A DNA stretch of 64,000 bases from Terriglobus roseus (GTDB lineage Bacteria; Acidobacteriota; Terriglobia; Terriglobales; Acidobacteriaceae). Made by a program: the position numbers and the translations under genes. The stretch lies in assembly GCF_900102185.1 (NCBI RefSeq), contig NZ_LT629690.1, positions 1,178,001 through 1,242,000 on the forward strand, given 5' to 3'. Under the pieces are notes generated by a model. It was not told the origin of the DNA. It saw only the letters and a program-made list of their open reading frames with translations, and did no database searches. Numbering within the stretch: the first letter of the stretch is position 1; each line of letters starts with the position of its first letter. Positions 63,797-64,000 of this stretch are shown one piece after another.

Positions 63797-64000
63797 ATGA
63801 AGATCAAGTCCGAATTTGAGATCCGGTTTCACATCCAAAAACAAACCCCAATCGTTGCTGTATTACACGTCCACCCTTGCGTCGAGAGCAAGCTTCTCTC
63901 CGCTGACACTCTCAAGGTCGAGCAGATTGTTGCAGCGAATGAACCGCTAGAGCCAACTCTCTTGCATGTGTCGCAGTACATCGACAGCTTCGGAAATCGC
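63797..64000 (+). CDS. Transglutaminase-like protein, N-terminal part (cut by window end)
   Basis: An ATG at 63797 with AGGAA upstream opens a frame that stays open for 68 codons to the window edge. The sequence (EIRFHIQKQTPIVAVLHVHP, then YIDSFGNR) matches the bacterial transglutaminase-like N-terminal region, where polyproline-free PTP-x-(L/V)-LxxHP and Y-x-D-x-FGN are conserved. The cysteine-protease domain would follow outside the window. Confidence 0.75.
   Translation, partial: MKIKSEFEIRFHIQKQTPIVAVLHVHPCVESKLLSADTLKVEQIVAANEPLEPTLLHVSQYIDSFGNR

Overview
The window looks like chromosomal DNA of an Acidobacteriota (Terriglobia/Acidobacteriaceae type) soil bacterium. This is inferred from four very large TonB-dependent receptors with N-terminal carboxypeptidase-regulatory-like domains, DUF6152/DUF6644-type proteins, a TIGR03435-like gene remnant, many sensor kinases and moderate GC. 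No rRNA, tRNA, CRISPR array or insertion sequence was found.

Layout: 1-5734 is a tightly packed operon for carbon/sugar-acid oxidation: a truncated PoxB-like ThDP enzyme, an enolase-superfamily dehydratase, an internally duplicated membrane protein, a gluconate-dehydrogenase subunit-3-like protein and a GMC oxidoreductase. 5797-9660 holds general-stress-type enzymes (SDR, HAD phosphatase, SRPBCC protein, Zn alcohol dehydrogenase). 9763-16204 is a stressosome signalling unit: a lone receiver, then RsbR, RsbS, RsbT, an RsbT/SpoIIE-phosphatase fusion and two hybrid histidine kinases, so that stressosome output seems wired into two-component signalling. 16324-20983 is a TonB receptor-LytS-LytTR operon. 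21290-22399 is gene debris (sulfatase and TIGR03435 tails) around a lone HicB. 22400-32341 has a TonB receptor, two KdpD/KdpE-like kinase-regulator pairs, a small membrane protein and a porin, without kdpFABC. 32909-46067 is a MarR/TonB receptor region with paralogous secreted and membrane proteins and a cytochrome c'-like protein. 46212-51509 has a kinase/regulator pair, a TlpA-like protein, a hydrolase and a peptide deformylase.

The most notable system is at 51601-60070. An Lrp/AsnC regulator is divergent from a family 2A encapsulin shell gene, which is translationally coupled to a cysteine desulfurase carrying a disordered N-terminal cargo domain of about 220 residues. Beside it lie an ATP-grasp ligase coupled to a flavin-dependent monooxygenase of the SfnG/SsuD type, divergent from MetN and an unusual MetI-MetQ fusion. 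Together they suggest a sulfur scavenging, uptake and storage island built around a protein nanocompartment.

The last part (60071-64000) has a decayed toxin-antitoxin pair, a manganese catalase, a low-complexity secreted protein and the start of a transglutaminase-like gene cut by the window edge. Functions rest on motif reading, without database searches.
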